Source: DASRBN01 sp035294305
GTDB taxonomy: Bacteria; Chloroflexota; Ktedonobacteria; Ktedonobacterales; Ktedonobacteraceae
Assembly: GCA_035294305.1 (NCBI GenBank)
Contig: DATGLD010000021.1
Span: forward strand, 129,396 to 193,395
Reading direction: 5' to 3'
Length of the DNA stretch: 64,000 bases
Position numbers and translations under genes: made by a program. Positions 1-7,825 of this stretch are shown piece by piece. Positions within the stretch are counted from its first letter, which is position 1, and the number at the start of each line of letters is the position of its first letter. The notes beneath the pieces are model-generated. The model did no database searches. It was not told where the DNA came from and was given only the letters and a program-made list of their open reading frames with translations.

Positions 1-41
1 GTAGCCTCATCTGCGCATTTGAGTACAAAGAGATTACTCAT
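1..41 (-). CDS. 5' end of a gene running off the left edge
   Basis: Only 13 full codons are visible, encoding a start like MSNLFVLKCADEA. A strong ribosome binding site (AAGGAG, minus strand, plus positions 49-54) lies 7 nt before the ATG at 41-39, so the start is well supported. The N-terminus resembles the opening of small DUF1269-type membrane proteins, but this is a weak guess from a few residues. The rest lies outside the window. Confidence 0.5.
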   Translation of the reverse strand, partial: MSNLFVLKCADEA

Positions 42-352
42 GGATATGCTCCTTTTCGAGGGGTATTTTCTCACTCCGATGTATCTCGTTCCCTCTAATG
101 CTAGTATGAGAAGGAAGCATCATGAAAACGTTATGAGCAACGTTATTGGCAATGGCCTGAACACTGATTGAGATGCACTTTCCAGACCCGATGCGTGTGA
201 TCTATCATTTGTGGTGGGATCAGGAGTTGCTGTGGATGGTGGCCGGCTTTTAAACACCATGTAGTCGGGTTTTCGAGGATTTGCCGCCTATACTTTTTGC
301 GGGACCTTTTCTGCCATGCTCTATCTCTCAGTTTGCCCGTCTTCATCAAGTT
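42..352. other. Intergenic region, no gene recognised
   Basis: This 311-base stretch separates the gene leaving the left edge from the stop of the F420 operon. A 68-codon minus-strand open frame inside it has biased, non-protein-like composition and no ribosome binding site. The part nearest the left gene presumably holds its promoter. No clear terminator hairpin was seen for the F420 operon. Confidence 0.4.
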
Positions 353-757
353 TTAAAAATGTTCGATCACCTGCTGTATTTTCAAATGGATGGTTTCCCG
401 CGGTTCACTTGAGAAGTGGGCCTCCATTTGCTGCTTCGCGGATTCTTCGCCGTCGTAACGTACGGCCAGCCGGTAAATATCCTGCTGGGCGATCTGCGGG
501 TCATCGATCAATTCGGCGGTACCGCTGACAGTGACGTAATTGTATCCTTCTGGCACGCACACCGAAATGCGTGGATCGCGGCGCAGGTTACGATCCTTGA
601 GACGGCCGATTTTGGTATTCATGACGATGGTATCGCCCTCAAGCAGGTACCACATGGTGGTCAACTGGGGCGTTCCATCGGCGTTGATCGTTCCCAGTAC
701 GGCAAACCGGCGCTCTTGCAAGAACGCACGCGCTTTTTCAGATAGTTGAGTACTCAT
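353..757 (-). CDS. PPOX-class (FDOR-type) F420-dependent enzyme
   Basis: A 134-residue single-domain protein of the pyridoxamine-phosphate-oxidase-like split-barrel fold. The N-terminal stretch RRFAVLGTINADGTPQLTTM and the following MWYLLEGDTIVMNT are typical of the family. Many members in F420-producing bacteria use F420 rather than FMN. The start is set by ATG 757, preceded by GGGAG; an upstream in-frame ATG at 895 would run into cofC and lacks a ribosome binding site. It is the last gene of the F420 biosynthesis operon, 28 nt downstream of cofC, which supports F420 as cofactor. The substrate cannot be told from sequence; related proteins reduce quinones, biliverdin or other unsaturated compounds. 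Confidence 0.82.
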   Translation of the reverse strand: MSTQLSEKARAFLQERRFAVLGTINADGTPQLTTMWYLLEGDTIVMNTKIGRLKDRNLRRDPRISVCVPEGYNYVTVSGTAELIDDPQIAQQDIYRLAVRYDGEESAKQQMEAHFSSEPRETIHLKIQQVIEHF

Positions 758-785
758 AGATACTACTCCCTTTTTTATTGATGAT

Positions 786-1424
786 TCACAAGTTCGGGGT
801 TGCAAGCTTAGCATACGTTGCTTGTTGACAATTGCAACCGGTGTCCTGTATTTCGTGCAAGTCGTCAATTGTGTCGATATCCATGGCGAGGCCATGGCTC
901 TTGTAAATCAAGTAATGTAAGTTTCCTTGTATCGCTGCTTGTCTATGAAGTTGCAGGCTATTGGGGCCAAAGAGATATGGCAGCGCCAGGGGCGGGCGTA
1001 CAAGGACAGCGTTAGTTCCGGTGCCCTCTCTTGATACTGCAAGTACGACTTCGTATTGTGCAGATTGCTTGACGAGGGTGCGGATATCGCAAACTGTCAG
1101 CAAGGGAAGATCAGCAGAGATCGTCAAAAGAGCCGATGCTCCCGCCGCGAGTTCTCGCCGGGCAGCAGCTTCTAACGCGGGATTATGCCCATCTCTCTCT
1201 TCAGGCAATGCCGACGCTCCCCATTGCTCGGCCTGGGACAGCACACGCGCATCCGCGCTTACTACTGATATGTCTTCGAAACATTCGCTCTGACGCAGAG
1301 TATGCAGTACATGCTGCAACATATCCAGGACCAATGTTTCGCGTTCGCGCTGCGATAAGGAGGGTGCCAGGCGGCTTTTAGCCAGAGCGAGCGATTTTAC
1401 CGGAATGAGTGCTGTATATTTCAT
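786..1424 (-). CDS. cofC: 2-phospho-L-lactate/phosphoenolpyruvate guanylyltransferase CofC
   Basis: A 212-residue nucleotidyltransferase that activates 2-phospho-L-lactate or phosphoenolpyruvate with GTP for F420 assembly. The N-terminal IPVKSLALAKSRLAP is the family signature (PVK...KSRLA) for nucleotide binding, and LLTISADLPLL carries the metal-binding aspartate region. The length is normal. It sits between cofD and the PPOX gene in the F420 operon. In bacteria with an associated nitroreductase, as here, phosphoenolpyruvate is the likely substrate, giving dehydro-F420 that is then reduced; this choice is inferred from context. Confidence 0.9.
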   Translation of the reverse strand: MKYTALIPVKSLALAKSRLAPSLSQRERETLVLDMLQHVLHTLRQSECFEDISVVSADARVLSQAEQWGASALPEERDGHNPALEAAARRELAAGASALLTISADLPLLTVCDIRTLVKQSAQYEVVLAVSREGTGTNAVLVRPPLALPYLFGPNSLQLHRQAAIQGNLHYLIYKSHGLAMDIDTIDDLHEIQDTGCNCQQATYAKLATPNL

Positions 1425-1491
1425 AATTTCAGGTGAGGAAGAGATTTCCTATAGCCATAGACTATTCGACAGAACCCCCTTAGAAAGGAAT

Positions 1492-2424
1492 TTAAAATGC
1501 TAAGCCTGCTGCTGCCAGAACGTAGCGTGCCAGGGCAGCTTTTGCCGCGCTGTCACGCATGATGGTATTGGTTGCCATCGCCGGTATGCCCAGGTCTTCG
1601 ATCCGCTCGATCAGGTGAGCATCCTGCTCGTCGATGACCATGACGTCAAGGAAATCCCGGTAGCAACGGGCAACTCCGGCAGGCGATACCTCCATTCCCA
1701 GACCGCTCATTAACTTGTCGGCGGGCCCTTTGATCGGCATTCCACCGACAATGGGGCTGACGGCGACCACCATGCCGCTGGCTTCGTGAAGTGCATCATG
1801 GATACCGGGAACGGCGAGAATGCTGCCAATACTCACAATAGGATTGCTGGGCGCAACCAGGATGGCCTCGGCTTGCTTAATGGCATCCAGAACTCCAGGG
1901 GCCGGTTTCGCTTCGCTTGCACCAACGAAGACAACATCCTGTACTTCATCTGTGCAGCGTCGTTTGACCATGTATTCCTGGAAATGAAGCAGACCTGCCG
2001 GTGTTTGAATATGTGTCGCTATGGGTTGATCGCTCATAGGTAAGATACGGATATTCAGGCCAAAATGATGACGCAGGTGGTCGGTGACTTCGCTCAGCGT
2101 CTTTCCCTGCCGCAGCAGGTTCGTGCGATGTATATGCGTGGCAAGGTCGCGGTCGCCGAGCAGGAACCAATCTTCATTGCCATAGGCCGTCAACTGCTGC
2201 ATCGTATTGTAGGTATCGTTACGGATGCCCCAGCCATGCGTTTCATCAACCAGTCCGGCGAGGGTATAGGTCACGATATCAATATCGGGTGAGACATGCA
2301 GTCCATAGAAATCGCGATCATCGCCGGTATTGACGATGACGGTGAGCCTGTCCTGAGGCACAACCTGTACCAGGCCCTGTAAGAAACGTGCCGCGCCTAC
2401 ACCGCCGGCAAGAACTACAATCAT
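1492..2424 (-). CDS. cofD: 2-phospho-L-lactate transferase CofD/FbiA
   Basis: A 310-residue enzyme that transfers the phospholactyl (or phosphoenolpyruvyl) group from the guanosine-activated intermediate to the deazaflavin Fo, making F420-0 or dehydro-F420-0. The N-terminus IVVLAGGVGAARFLQGL is the characteristic glycine-rich nucleotide site. VNTGDDRDFYGLHVSPDID follows, also typical. The length matches the family. The ATG at 2424 has AGAGGA just upstream. It starts 12 nt after the nitroreductase stop, so the two are co-transcribed. No Fo synthase gene is in this window. Confidence 0.93.
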   Translation of the reverse strand: MIVVLAGGVGAARFLQGLVQVVPQDRLTVIVNTGDDRDFYGLHVSPDIDIVTYTLAGLVDETHGWGIRNDTYNTMQQLTAYGNEDWFLLGDRDLATHIHRTNLLRQGKTLSEVTDHLRHHFGLNIRILPMSDQPIATHIQTPAGLLHFQEYMVKRRCTDEVQDVVFVGASEAKPAPGVLDAIKQAEAILVAPSNPIVSIGSILAVPGIHDALHEASGMVVAVSPIVGGMPIKGPADKLMSGLGMEVSPAGVARCYRDFLDVMVIDEQDAHLIERIEDLGIPAMATNTIMRDSAAKAALARYVLAAAGLAF

Positions 2425-2436
2425 ACTATCCTCTAA

Positions 2437-3087
2437 TCAATCAAAGCGAACTATTAAGCTACTCAATGGCAGACGTTCACGTCGTTGTGGGTCAGCGGCA
2501 GCATACCCAATCGTAATCAATGCGTGTGGGATGAGCCGTTTATCCAGGTCGAGCGATTTACACACCACCTCCGGGCAGAACAATGGGGCGCACATCCAGC
2601 CGCTATCAAGTCCCAGATCATAGGCCATCAACAGCATATTTTGAATGGCCGCGCCCAGGCTCTGTATGGCCATAATCGTTTCGTCGTTCTGCCTTTTCTC
2701 ATCCGGGTAATGATCAAGGTCTTCAAGATACAGGCATGGAATGATGATGACCGGCGCATTCAGTATACGCTGCCGAGATTTCTCAAGGCGGATATTGACA
2801 ATCTCCTCGTCCTGACCATCCAGGCGCAGGTTCTGCAGCCAGGTCTCGCCCATATCCTTGGCAAGCTGGGCTTTGACGGCCTGTCTTGTCAGAACCACAA
2901 AGCGCCAGGGTTGCCTTCCATGAGGCGAGGGGGCCCAGCGAGCGGCCTCTAAAATCTGTTCGATCAGATCGCGCGCTACTGGGCGCATTAAGTATTTACG
3001 TACACTGCGCCTGCCACGCAACAGGGATGCCAGATTATCCGTCCGGCGAGGCAATGTCACCGCTCGCTGCTCAGATTGTGTTGTCAC
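2437..3087 (-). CDS. Nitroreductase-family protein, likely dehydro-F420 reductase
   Basis: A 216-residue FMN-binding nitroreductase-like protein. RGRRSVRKYLMRPVARDLIE is the FMN phosphate-binding motif and GLDSGWMCAP is typical of the C-terminal half. In actinobacterial FbiB this domain is fused to CofE and reduces dehydro-F420; here it is a separate gene placed between cofE and cofD, so the same role is the best inference. Translation appears to start at GTG 3087, with an AAGGTGAAGAG Shine-Dalgarno region upstream. A generic nitroreductase is the alternative. Confidence 0.82.
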   Translation of the reverse strand: MTTQSEQRAVTLPRRTDNLASLLRGRRSVRKYLMRPVARDLIEQILEAARWAPSPHGRQPWRFVVLTRQAVKAQLAKDMGETWLQNLRLDGQDEEIVNIRLEKSRQRILNAPVIIIPCLYLEDLDHYPDEKRQNDETIMAIQSLGAAIQNMLLMAYDLGLDSGWMCAPLFCPEVVCKSLDLDKRLIPHALITIGYAAADPQRRERLPLSSLIVRFD

Positions 3088-3137
3088 GTTTACTCTTCAC
3101 CTTTTTAACTGCTAATTATGGGAAGTTCCTGATCCCT

Positions 3138-3245
3138 TTCCACTTGACTTTATCGGGTTTAAGTGTATATTCTCCCATGGAGAAGTGGCAGGACCTGGGC
3201 CCTTTCCCGGCTGGGACTGAAATGGGATTGGAATGGGATCGAAAT
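3138..3245 (+). repeat. Dispersed promoter-hairpin element, copy A
   Basis: A TTGACT (3144-3149), 16-bp spacer, TATATT (3166-3171) promoter-like pair is followed by a tail containing TGGCAGGACCTGGGCCC. It aligns along its length with the elements at 44151-44245 and 18088-18175. The downstream end has three tandem 11-bp units (3213-3223, 3224-3234, 3235-3245) of the form GGGAYYGRAAT. The promoter would read antisense into cofE, so it does not serve a flanking gene. Confidence 0.55.
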
Positions 3246-4009
3246 TATCGGAACATATCCATTGATGGATCGCGCAAAAGCGCTCTGATGCCACTCTCTC
3301 CATAGTGATACGGATAACCACGAATGAGGGCGACAGGGACGCGGTCGATCTTTCCCATCACCAGTTCCGCCGCCGATGCCAGCTCATCGGCGGCCGCAAT
3401 CACGCTCGCATGCAGCTCATAGCCATAGGGGTCATATTGCCCACGGTAGTCCACAAGCGGCTCGATGCCTGCTAATCCAATAGCCATATTGACCTGCCCA
3501 TTGCGCCACGGGCGCCCCCAGGTATCTGAAATAATGATGGCGATATCAAAATCCGATCCTTCGCCTGAAAGCTGCTGCAGGCGCGAACGTAGTTCTCGGG
3601 CCGAGCGATCGGGATCAACCGGCAATAGTGTAATTTCGCGGTCTCCATTGACATTCGATTCGTCGACGCCCGCATTGGCACAGACAAAGCCATGCCTGGT
3701 TTCGGTCAGCAATACTCCACGATCCATACGCACGATACGACGGCTTTCGCGCAATACGACTTCAATGTAGGGCGCGTCTTTTCTACTCTCCAGGGCAGCA
3801 ATGCGGGCGAAGTCTGATGGTTCTATCTCATTGAGATTGACGACCCTGCCCTCGGCTTTAGAGACAATTTTTTGCGTTACAACGAGTATATCACCCTGCT
3901 GGAGCGTGAGTTGTTGTCTTTGCATGGCTTCATAGATGAGAAGTCCCAGGTCAGCGCCTGGGGCAATCTCGCCTATGCCGGTAATAGGTAAGATGCGTAG
4001 TTCCGTGAT
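3245..4009 (-). CDS. cofE: F420-0:gamma-glutamyl ligase CofE, apparently with an ATC start
   Basis: The enzyme adds gamma-linked glutamates to F420-0 using GTP. GDILVVTQKIVSKAEGR, IISDTWGRPWRNGQ and GLAGIEPLVDYRG are family signatures. The first ordinary start codon (ATG 3925) would delete 28 residues that are conserved in the family (ELRILPITGIGEIAPGADLG). Reading upstream in frame gives ATC at 4009-4007, placed 6 nt after a perfect AGGAGG (4021-4016). An in-frame TAG lies further upstream, and no ATG, GTG or TTG occurs between. With ATC the protein is 254 residues, the usual CofE length. It is the first gene of the F420 operon. A sequencing error (ATG to ATC) is the main alternative. Confidence 0.88.
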   Translation of the reverse strand: MTELRILPITGIGEIAPGADLGLLIYEAMQRQQLTLQQGDILVVTQKIVSKAEGRVVNLNEIEPSDFARIAALESRKDAPYIEVVLRESRRIVRMDRGVLLTETRHGFVCANAGVDESNVNGDREITLLPVDPDRSARELRSRLQQLSGEGSDFDIAIIISDTWGRPWRNGQVNMAIGLAGIEPLVDYRGQYDPYGYELHASVIAAADELASAAELVMGKIDRVPVALIRGYPYHYGESGIRALLRDPSMDMFR

Positions 4010-4042
4010 CGTATGCCTCCTGATAGACTAATAAACAATGCT

Positions 4043-4072
4043 ATTATACGTTCTGCCTTCCTGATACTGCAA
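4043..4072 (-). promoter_or_regulatory. Putative promoter of the F420 operon
   Basis: On the minus strand, TTGCAG (plus 4067-4072), an 18-bp spacer and TATAAT (plus 4043-4048) form a sigma-70-like promoter. Transcription would begin near 4036, leaving a short leader that contains the AGGAGG of cofE. This placement fits translation from the ATC at 4009. Confidence 0.6.
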
Positions 4073-4113
4073 ATTGTGAAGTATCGAATATCTGACCGGG
4101 GTTATGTTTTATA

Positions 4114-5103
4114 ATGAAGGCGAAAGCTTTCGAAAGGGGGATAAAAGTTCACTTGGACAAATTGCAATCATCCTCAGCAGTTAACCCTGCTGACCAGGAG
4201 CTTCTTTACTTCTGGGCATTGGGCGACTTGCATTATTGTGCTATTGATGCATGGCAGGCAATTCATACCCGGCGATTGACGCCCATGTTTCGCGACCTCC
4301 GTTCGCTCTGGTCCCGCGAAGGCTATCCCGCATTTTGTGTCTCTCCTGGCGACATTATTGAGAAGAGCGCGCCAGAGAACTTCGAGCTGGCAAAAAAGGA
4401 ACTTGAAAACTACCTCGGAAAGGTCCCATTTTATCCCGGACTTGGTAATCACGAGTTGTACGCTGACAGCGATGAGAGTATCGAGAACCTGATTCAAGAC
4501 TATACCATTTTCTGGGGCAAGCCTGTACGTTACTTCTGGGTGGAAAACGGCGTCCTGTGCATCATGCTTGATGCCGTAGGATATCCAGAGCCGTTCTATA
4601 CGCAGGAGACGCTCTCCTTCCTGGAAACGGCCCTGGCCAAGCATCCCAGGCAGCCTGCGGTTATCTTTTCTCATTGCTCGCTCTACAATACTGTCCTGGA
4701 TCGTGCTGGCGGAAGCGGAAACCAGCTCGATTATCATACGTTGGACCCGTTTTTTGCCATTCAAAATTCCAAACAGGTGCGAGCTATTCTTGCGCGGCAC
4801 AGGAATGCGGGACTCTATCTCAGCGGGCACACACATTCGGGCTGGCAGGCTCCCAATCTTGTCTATACGGAGCAATTGGGCGACCACAGTGTGACATTTC
4901 TCAATGTGATGTCGCCGTGGTATACAGGATTTCATAAGGGGCCGCGCCTCAGCAGTGATCATACCCATTGCGATTATACACCTGATGCGCCTGATGTTCT
5001 GGTTTCGTTCTCCATCCAGGTGTATCGCGATAAAGCGCTCATCCGCTTGCGCGATCATAGAGGGAGAAGCTGGCGGGCAGAGTGGGTGGTTCCTATTGGC
5101 TAG
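4114..5103 (+). CDS. Calcineurin-like metallophosphoesterase
   Basis: A 329-residue protein with all metal-binding motifs of the family in order: GDLHY (D-x-H), SPGDIIE (GD), GNHELY (GNHE), a histidine in FSHCSLYNT, and GHTHSGW. It should hydrolyse phosphoesters or nucleotides with a dinuclear metal centre; the substrate is unknown. There is no signal peptide. The start is uncertain: ATG 4114 overlaps a TATAAT-like sequence (4110-4115), whereas GAAAGGGGG (4132-4140) precedes TTG 4153, which would give 316 residues. It is divergent from the F420 operon. Confidence 0.8.
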   Translation: MKAKAFERGIKVHLDKLQSSSAVNPADQELLYFWALGDLHYCAIDAWQAIHTRRLTPMFRDLRSLWSREGYPAFCVSPGDIIEKSAPENFELAKKELENYLGKVPFYPGLGNHELYADSDESIENLIQDYTIFWGKPVRYFWVENGVLCIMLDAVGYPEPFYTQETLSFLETALAKHPRQPAVIFSHCSLYNTVLDRAGGSGNQLDYHTLDPFFAIQNSKQVRAILARHRNAGLYLSGHTHSGWQAPNLVYTEQLGDHSVTFLNVMSPWYTGFHKGPRLSSDHTHCDYTPDAPDVLVSFSIQVYRDKALIRLRDHRGRSWRAEWVVPIG

Positions 5104-5172
5104 ATAGCCAGGAGGGCATAGGCCAGCGCCCGGTGAAACTTGCTTTTCATGGAGAACGCTTTATATCTAGAT

Positions 5173-5193
5173 AATGGTATGACTGTTACCATT
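5173..5193. promoter_or_regulatory. Perfect inverted repeat, candidate operator
   Basis: AATGGTA and TACCATT are separated by 7 nt, directly upstream of the DoxX-like gene. The dimensions suit a dimeric repressor. No regulator gene is adjacent. Confidence 0.45.
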
Positions 5194-5235
5194 GCTTTTG
5201 AGCTATCGATAAATGAAAGGAGTATGCATAGATCT

Positions 5236-5589
5236 ATGCTACGATCACTGGCACGTTTATTACTTTCGGGCATCTTCATCACAGGAGGGGCTGATGCATT
5301 TCTGCACCCCGGTGGGCGAGTCAATAAGGTTTCCGAGGCCGGTATTCCCCAACCGAAGCAGTCTGTAGAACTGAACGGGCTGGCCATGGTCGTCGGTGGA
5401 ACGATGATGGGAGTCGGATTGGCGCCCAGATTAGGGGCCCTTATTCTTCTTGGCAGCTTATTGCCAACCACATTTGTCGGACATGCATTCTGGCGAGAAG
5501 AAGGCGAAGCAGCAAGAAAGACCCAGGCGACGCAGTTCTATAAGAATCTTGGTTTGCTGGGTGGTTTACTGCTTGTGATTACCGAATAG
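5236..5589 (+). CDS. DoxX-family small membrane protein
   Basis: A protein of about 117 residues with predicted hydrophobic segments at the N-terminus (LARLLLSGIFITGGADAF), in the middle (GLAMVVGGTMMGVGLAPRLG) and at the end (GLLGGLLLVI). The arrangement, with a conserved glycine-rich first helix and a PGG turn, matches DoxX/DoxD-like proteins, whose role is poorly defined (often linked to redox or oxidative stress). AAAGGAG at 5216-5222 precedes two in-frame ATGs at 5224 and 5236; 5236 has the more workable spacing. Confidence 0.75.
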   Translation: MLRSLARLLLSGIFITGGADAFLHPGGRVNKVSEAGIPQPKQSVELNGLAMVVGGTMMGVGLAPRLGALILLGSLLPTTFVGHAFWREEGEAARKTQATQFYKNLGLLGGLLLVITE

Positions 5590-5693
5590 TGCAGGTTGGG
5601 TGTTTTCACGCTATAATAGGCTTATACTACCTGCAAGGGCGCATTTTATGCGTCCTTGCTACTATTTTATTCAATCATGAGAAAGGGGCCAAT

Positions 5694-6428
5694 ATGGGCG
5701 AACAGGAGCAGAATAAAGTCGCGCTGGTCATTGTAGCGCATCCCGATGACGCGGAATTTGGGGCCGCGGGAACAGTTGCTATCTGGGCGCGGGAAGGTTG
5801 GGATGTCTATTATGTTATTTGTACGGATGGTGCGGCAGGCGGCCCTGATGATGCGACCGATGTCGGGCCTGCTGCCAGGCGCAGGGATTCTGAGATACGC
5901 AAGAATGAGCAGCGAGCGGCAGGGAAGATACTTGGACTAAAAGATGTTGTCTTCCTTGATTATCCCGATGGCCTGTTGGAGCCAACGATTGGGCTGCGGC
6001 GCGATCTTGTGCGCGTGCTGCGCAAGTACCGGCCCTCGCGGGTGATTTTCCAATCGCCGGATAGAATCTGGACGCCTGCGTTGATGATTCGGCGCTTCCA
6101 TCCAGATCACCTGGCGGCGGGTCGAGCGGCGATGGCGGCGATTTATCCCGCGTCACAAAATCCATGGGATTTTCCAGAACTCCTCGAGGAGGGATTGATG
6201 CCGCATAAGGTGACCGAAATTTATATTATGGGCGCGCCCGTAGTCAATCATTTCGTAGATATCTCGAGCGTGATTGATCAAAAGATAGAGGCGCTGCTTG
6301 CGCATCGAAGCCAGTTTCCTGGTGGGGCCGATGAGATTGTGAAGATGATTCGCAAGCGGAGCCACGATCTGGGTGAAAAACACGGGGTAGAATACGCCGA
6401 GGACTTTCACTTTACTGAGAATAAGTAA
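5694..6428 (+). CDS. PIG-L/LmbE-family deacetylase
   Basis: A 244-residue zinc-dependent N-deacetylase of the family that includes GlcNAc-PI, mycothiol and bacillithiol deacetylases. AHPDDAEFG is the AHPDDE-type metal motif near the N-terminus, followed by CTDGAAGG and, later, RRFHPDHLAAG with the third zinc-binding histidine. The start is ATG 5694 with GAAAGGGG upstream. The substrate is not evident; no thiol biosynthesis partner gene is nearby. Confidence 0.85.
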   Translation: MGEQEQNKVALVIVAHPDDAEFGAAGTVAIWAREGWDVYYVICTDGAAGGPDDATDVGPAARRRDSEIRKNEQRAAGKILGLKDVVFLDYPDGLLEPTIGLRRDLVRVLRKYRPSRVIFQSPDRIWTPALMIRRFHPDHLAAGRAAMAAIYPASQNPWDFPELLEEGLMPHKVTEIYIMGAPVVNHFVDISSVIDQKIEALLAHRSQFPGGADEIVKMIRKRSHDLGEKHGVEYAEDFHFTENK

Positions 6429-6502
6429 GCTTCTCAAATTTTTGTTAGATTGTTAGGTCGTTCCCTTGCATTGCGCGCTAGTTTGTGCCATACTCTTATA
6501 CA
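6429..6502 (+). promoter_or_regulatory. Promoter region of the FMN riboswitch-ribXY unit
   Basis: TTGCAT (6466-6471), a 17-bp spacer and CATACT (6489-6494) lie just upstream of the riboswitch aptamer and would start transcription at about 6501, exactly where the aptamer begins. Confidence 0.55.
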
Positions 6503-6660
6503 GAGACCTTCGGGGCAGGGTGTAATTCCCGACCGGCGGTATGGTGAGCGCCCGATGACGATTACCAAGCCCGCGAGTGCATGCTCAACTCTATGTTGGT
6601 CATGCACTGATCCGGTGAGAAGCCGGAGCCGACGGTTAAAGTCCGGATGGGAGAAGGTTC
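6503..6660 (+). ncRNA. FMN riboswitch (RFN element)
   Basis: The conserved blocks of the FMN aptamer are present in order: CTTCGGGGCAGGGTG, ATTCCCGACCGGCGGT, a variable arm, CCGGTGAGAAGCCGG, AGCCGACGGTTAAAGTC and CGGATGGGAGAAG closing P1. Binding of FMN normally lowers expression downstream. Two hairpins follow: TTTTGTTGCT/AGCAACAAAA (about 6682-6710) and GTTGTCCC/GGGACAAC (about 6736-6763). Neither has a clear U-tract, so the expression platform could act by anti-termination through another fold or on translation. Confidence 0.95.
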
Positions 6661-6905
6661 GGCAAATCTGCGGACTGTTTGATTTTGTTGCTTGCTCTCT
6701 AGCAACAAAAGATGAGGAAGCGGGTGATTGCGAGGGTTGTCCCATATCCTAGGCGGGGACAACTGTAATCGCCTGGCTCGTCGTTATCCGCTATGCTCTC
6801 CTTGCGTCTCCCTCATATGCCTCTCCAGGTCAGTTGAATTGACGGCTTCTCATGGAGGTTTCCAGCAGGATTGATCGTCAAGATAGCTTTGACCGAGGGA
6901 AGTTG

Positions 6906-7775
6906 ATGAGCGTGACAACCTCTACTTCACAAGACGTATCTGTGGAGATACGTAAGAGTGCGCGCCGTGGCCAAAAAGCGCCATCGTCGTCGTATACGAA
7001 GGCGCGTGCTACTCTGAATGCTACCCAGCGCCTGTTGCTGGTAGTACCCCCTGTTGTGCTGGCTCTGCTTTTGTTGCTGGGCTGGTACGTGAGTACGGTG
7101 TATGGACATGTCTCCAATTTGCTACTGCCCGCGCCTGCGGATGTCTTCGCCGCGCTGTCGGATGGCCTCACCTCCGGGTGGTTGCTGAGCAATGCATGGA
7201 TAACCATTCAGGAGAGCCTGCTTGGTTTCCTGCTCGCTGTTGTCGTCGCATTGCCACTGGGGTATGGATTGGCAAAATCGCGCCTCATAGCGGCAACCGT
7301 CCAGCCCTACCTGGCGGCAGGGCAGGCTATTCCGGCCATCGTGATTGCTCCTATCCTGATTATATGGGTCGGGTATGGCCTGGTGCCTATCGTTATCCTC
7401 TGTATGCTGGTTGTGCTATTCCCCATGGTGATTACCACCGAACTGGGGGTACGATCAATCGATCCGACTCTTGTCGATGCGGCGCGGGTCGAGGGAGCGT
7501 CCGGCTGGGCAATGCTGGCGCATATCGAGTTCCCACTGGCTTTACCGGCTATTCTGGCGGCAGTGCGTACTGGATTGACGCTTTCAATTACCGGCGCACT
7601 GGTAGGAGAATTTGTCAGTGCCGGCGGCACAGGACTTGGTGGTTTGCTATTGCAGGCCCAAAACCAGATCAATACGGCATTACTGTTTGCAACACTGATC
7701 GTCTTAGCGGTACTTGCTGCCTTGTATTACGGTAGTTCGTGGTTCCTCATGAAATTGGCTGCGATGATCTATTAA
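6906..7775 (+). CDS. ribX: Riboflavin ABC transporter permease RibX
   Basis: A 289-residue inner-membrane permease of the NitT/TauT (SsuC-like) type with about six transmembrane segments. The cytoplasmic loop VDAARVEGASGWAMLAHIEF is the EAA motif that contacts the ATPase. Its position directly behind an FMN riboswitch and before a THI5-like binding protein identifies the RibXY riboflavin importer known from Chloroflexota. ATG 6906 follows GAGGGA; an earlier in-frame ATG at 6852 has no ribosome binding site. No ATPase gene is adjacent, so it must be supplied from elsewhere. Confidence 0.83.
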   Translation: MSVTTSTSQDVSVEIRKSARRGQKAPSSSYTKARATLNATQRLLLVVPPVVLALLLLLGWYVSTVYGHVSNLLLPAPADVFAALSDGLTSGWLLSNAWITIQESLLGFLLAVVVALPLGYGLAKSRLIAATVQPYLAAGQAIPAIVIAPILIIWVGYGLVPIVILCMLVVLFPMVITTELGVRSIDPTLVDAARVEGASGWAMLAHIEFPLALPAILAAVRTGLTLSITGALVGEFVSAGGTGLGGLLLQAQNQINTALLFATLIVLAVLAALYYGSSWFLMKLAAMIY

Positions 7776-7825
7776 GCGGCGTTCCACTACATCTTGCAGA
7801 ATGTATACGAATGGAGAGTGTTCAG

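Noticed and set aside
143..349. 68-codon minus-strand open frame
   Set aside because: No ribosome binding site, atypical composition rich in Arg/Gln/His, no recognised motif.
416..745. Plus-strand open frame opposite the PPOX gene
   Set aside because: It is the antisense of a well-supported coding region and has no independent features.
4174..5058. 294-codon frame antisense to the metallophosphoesterase
   Set aside because: All metallophosphoesterase motifs are on the other strand; the frame is a by-product of codon bias.
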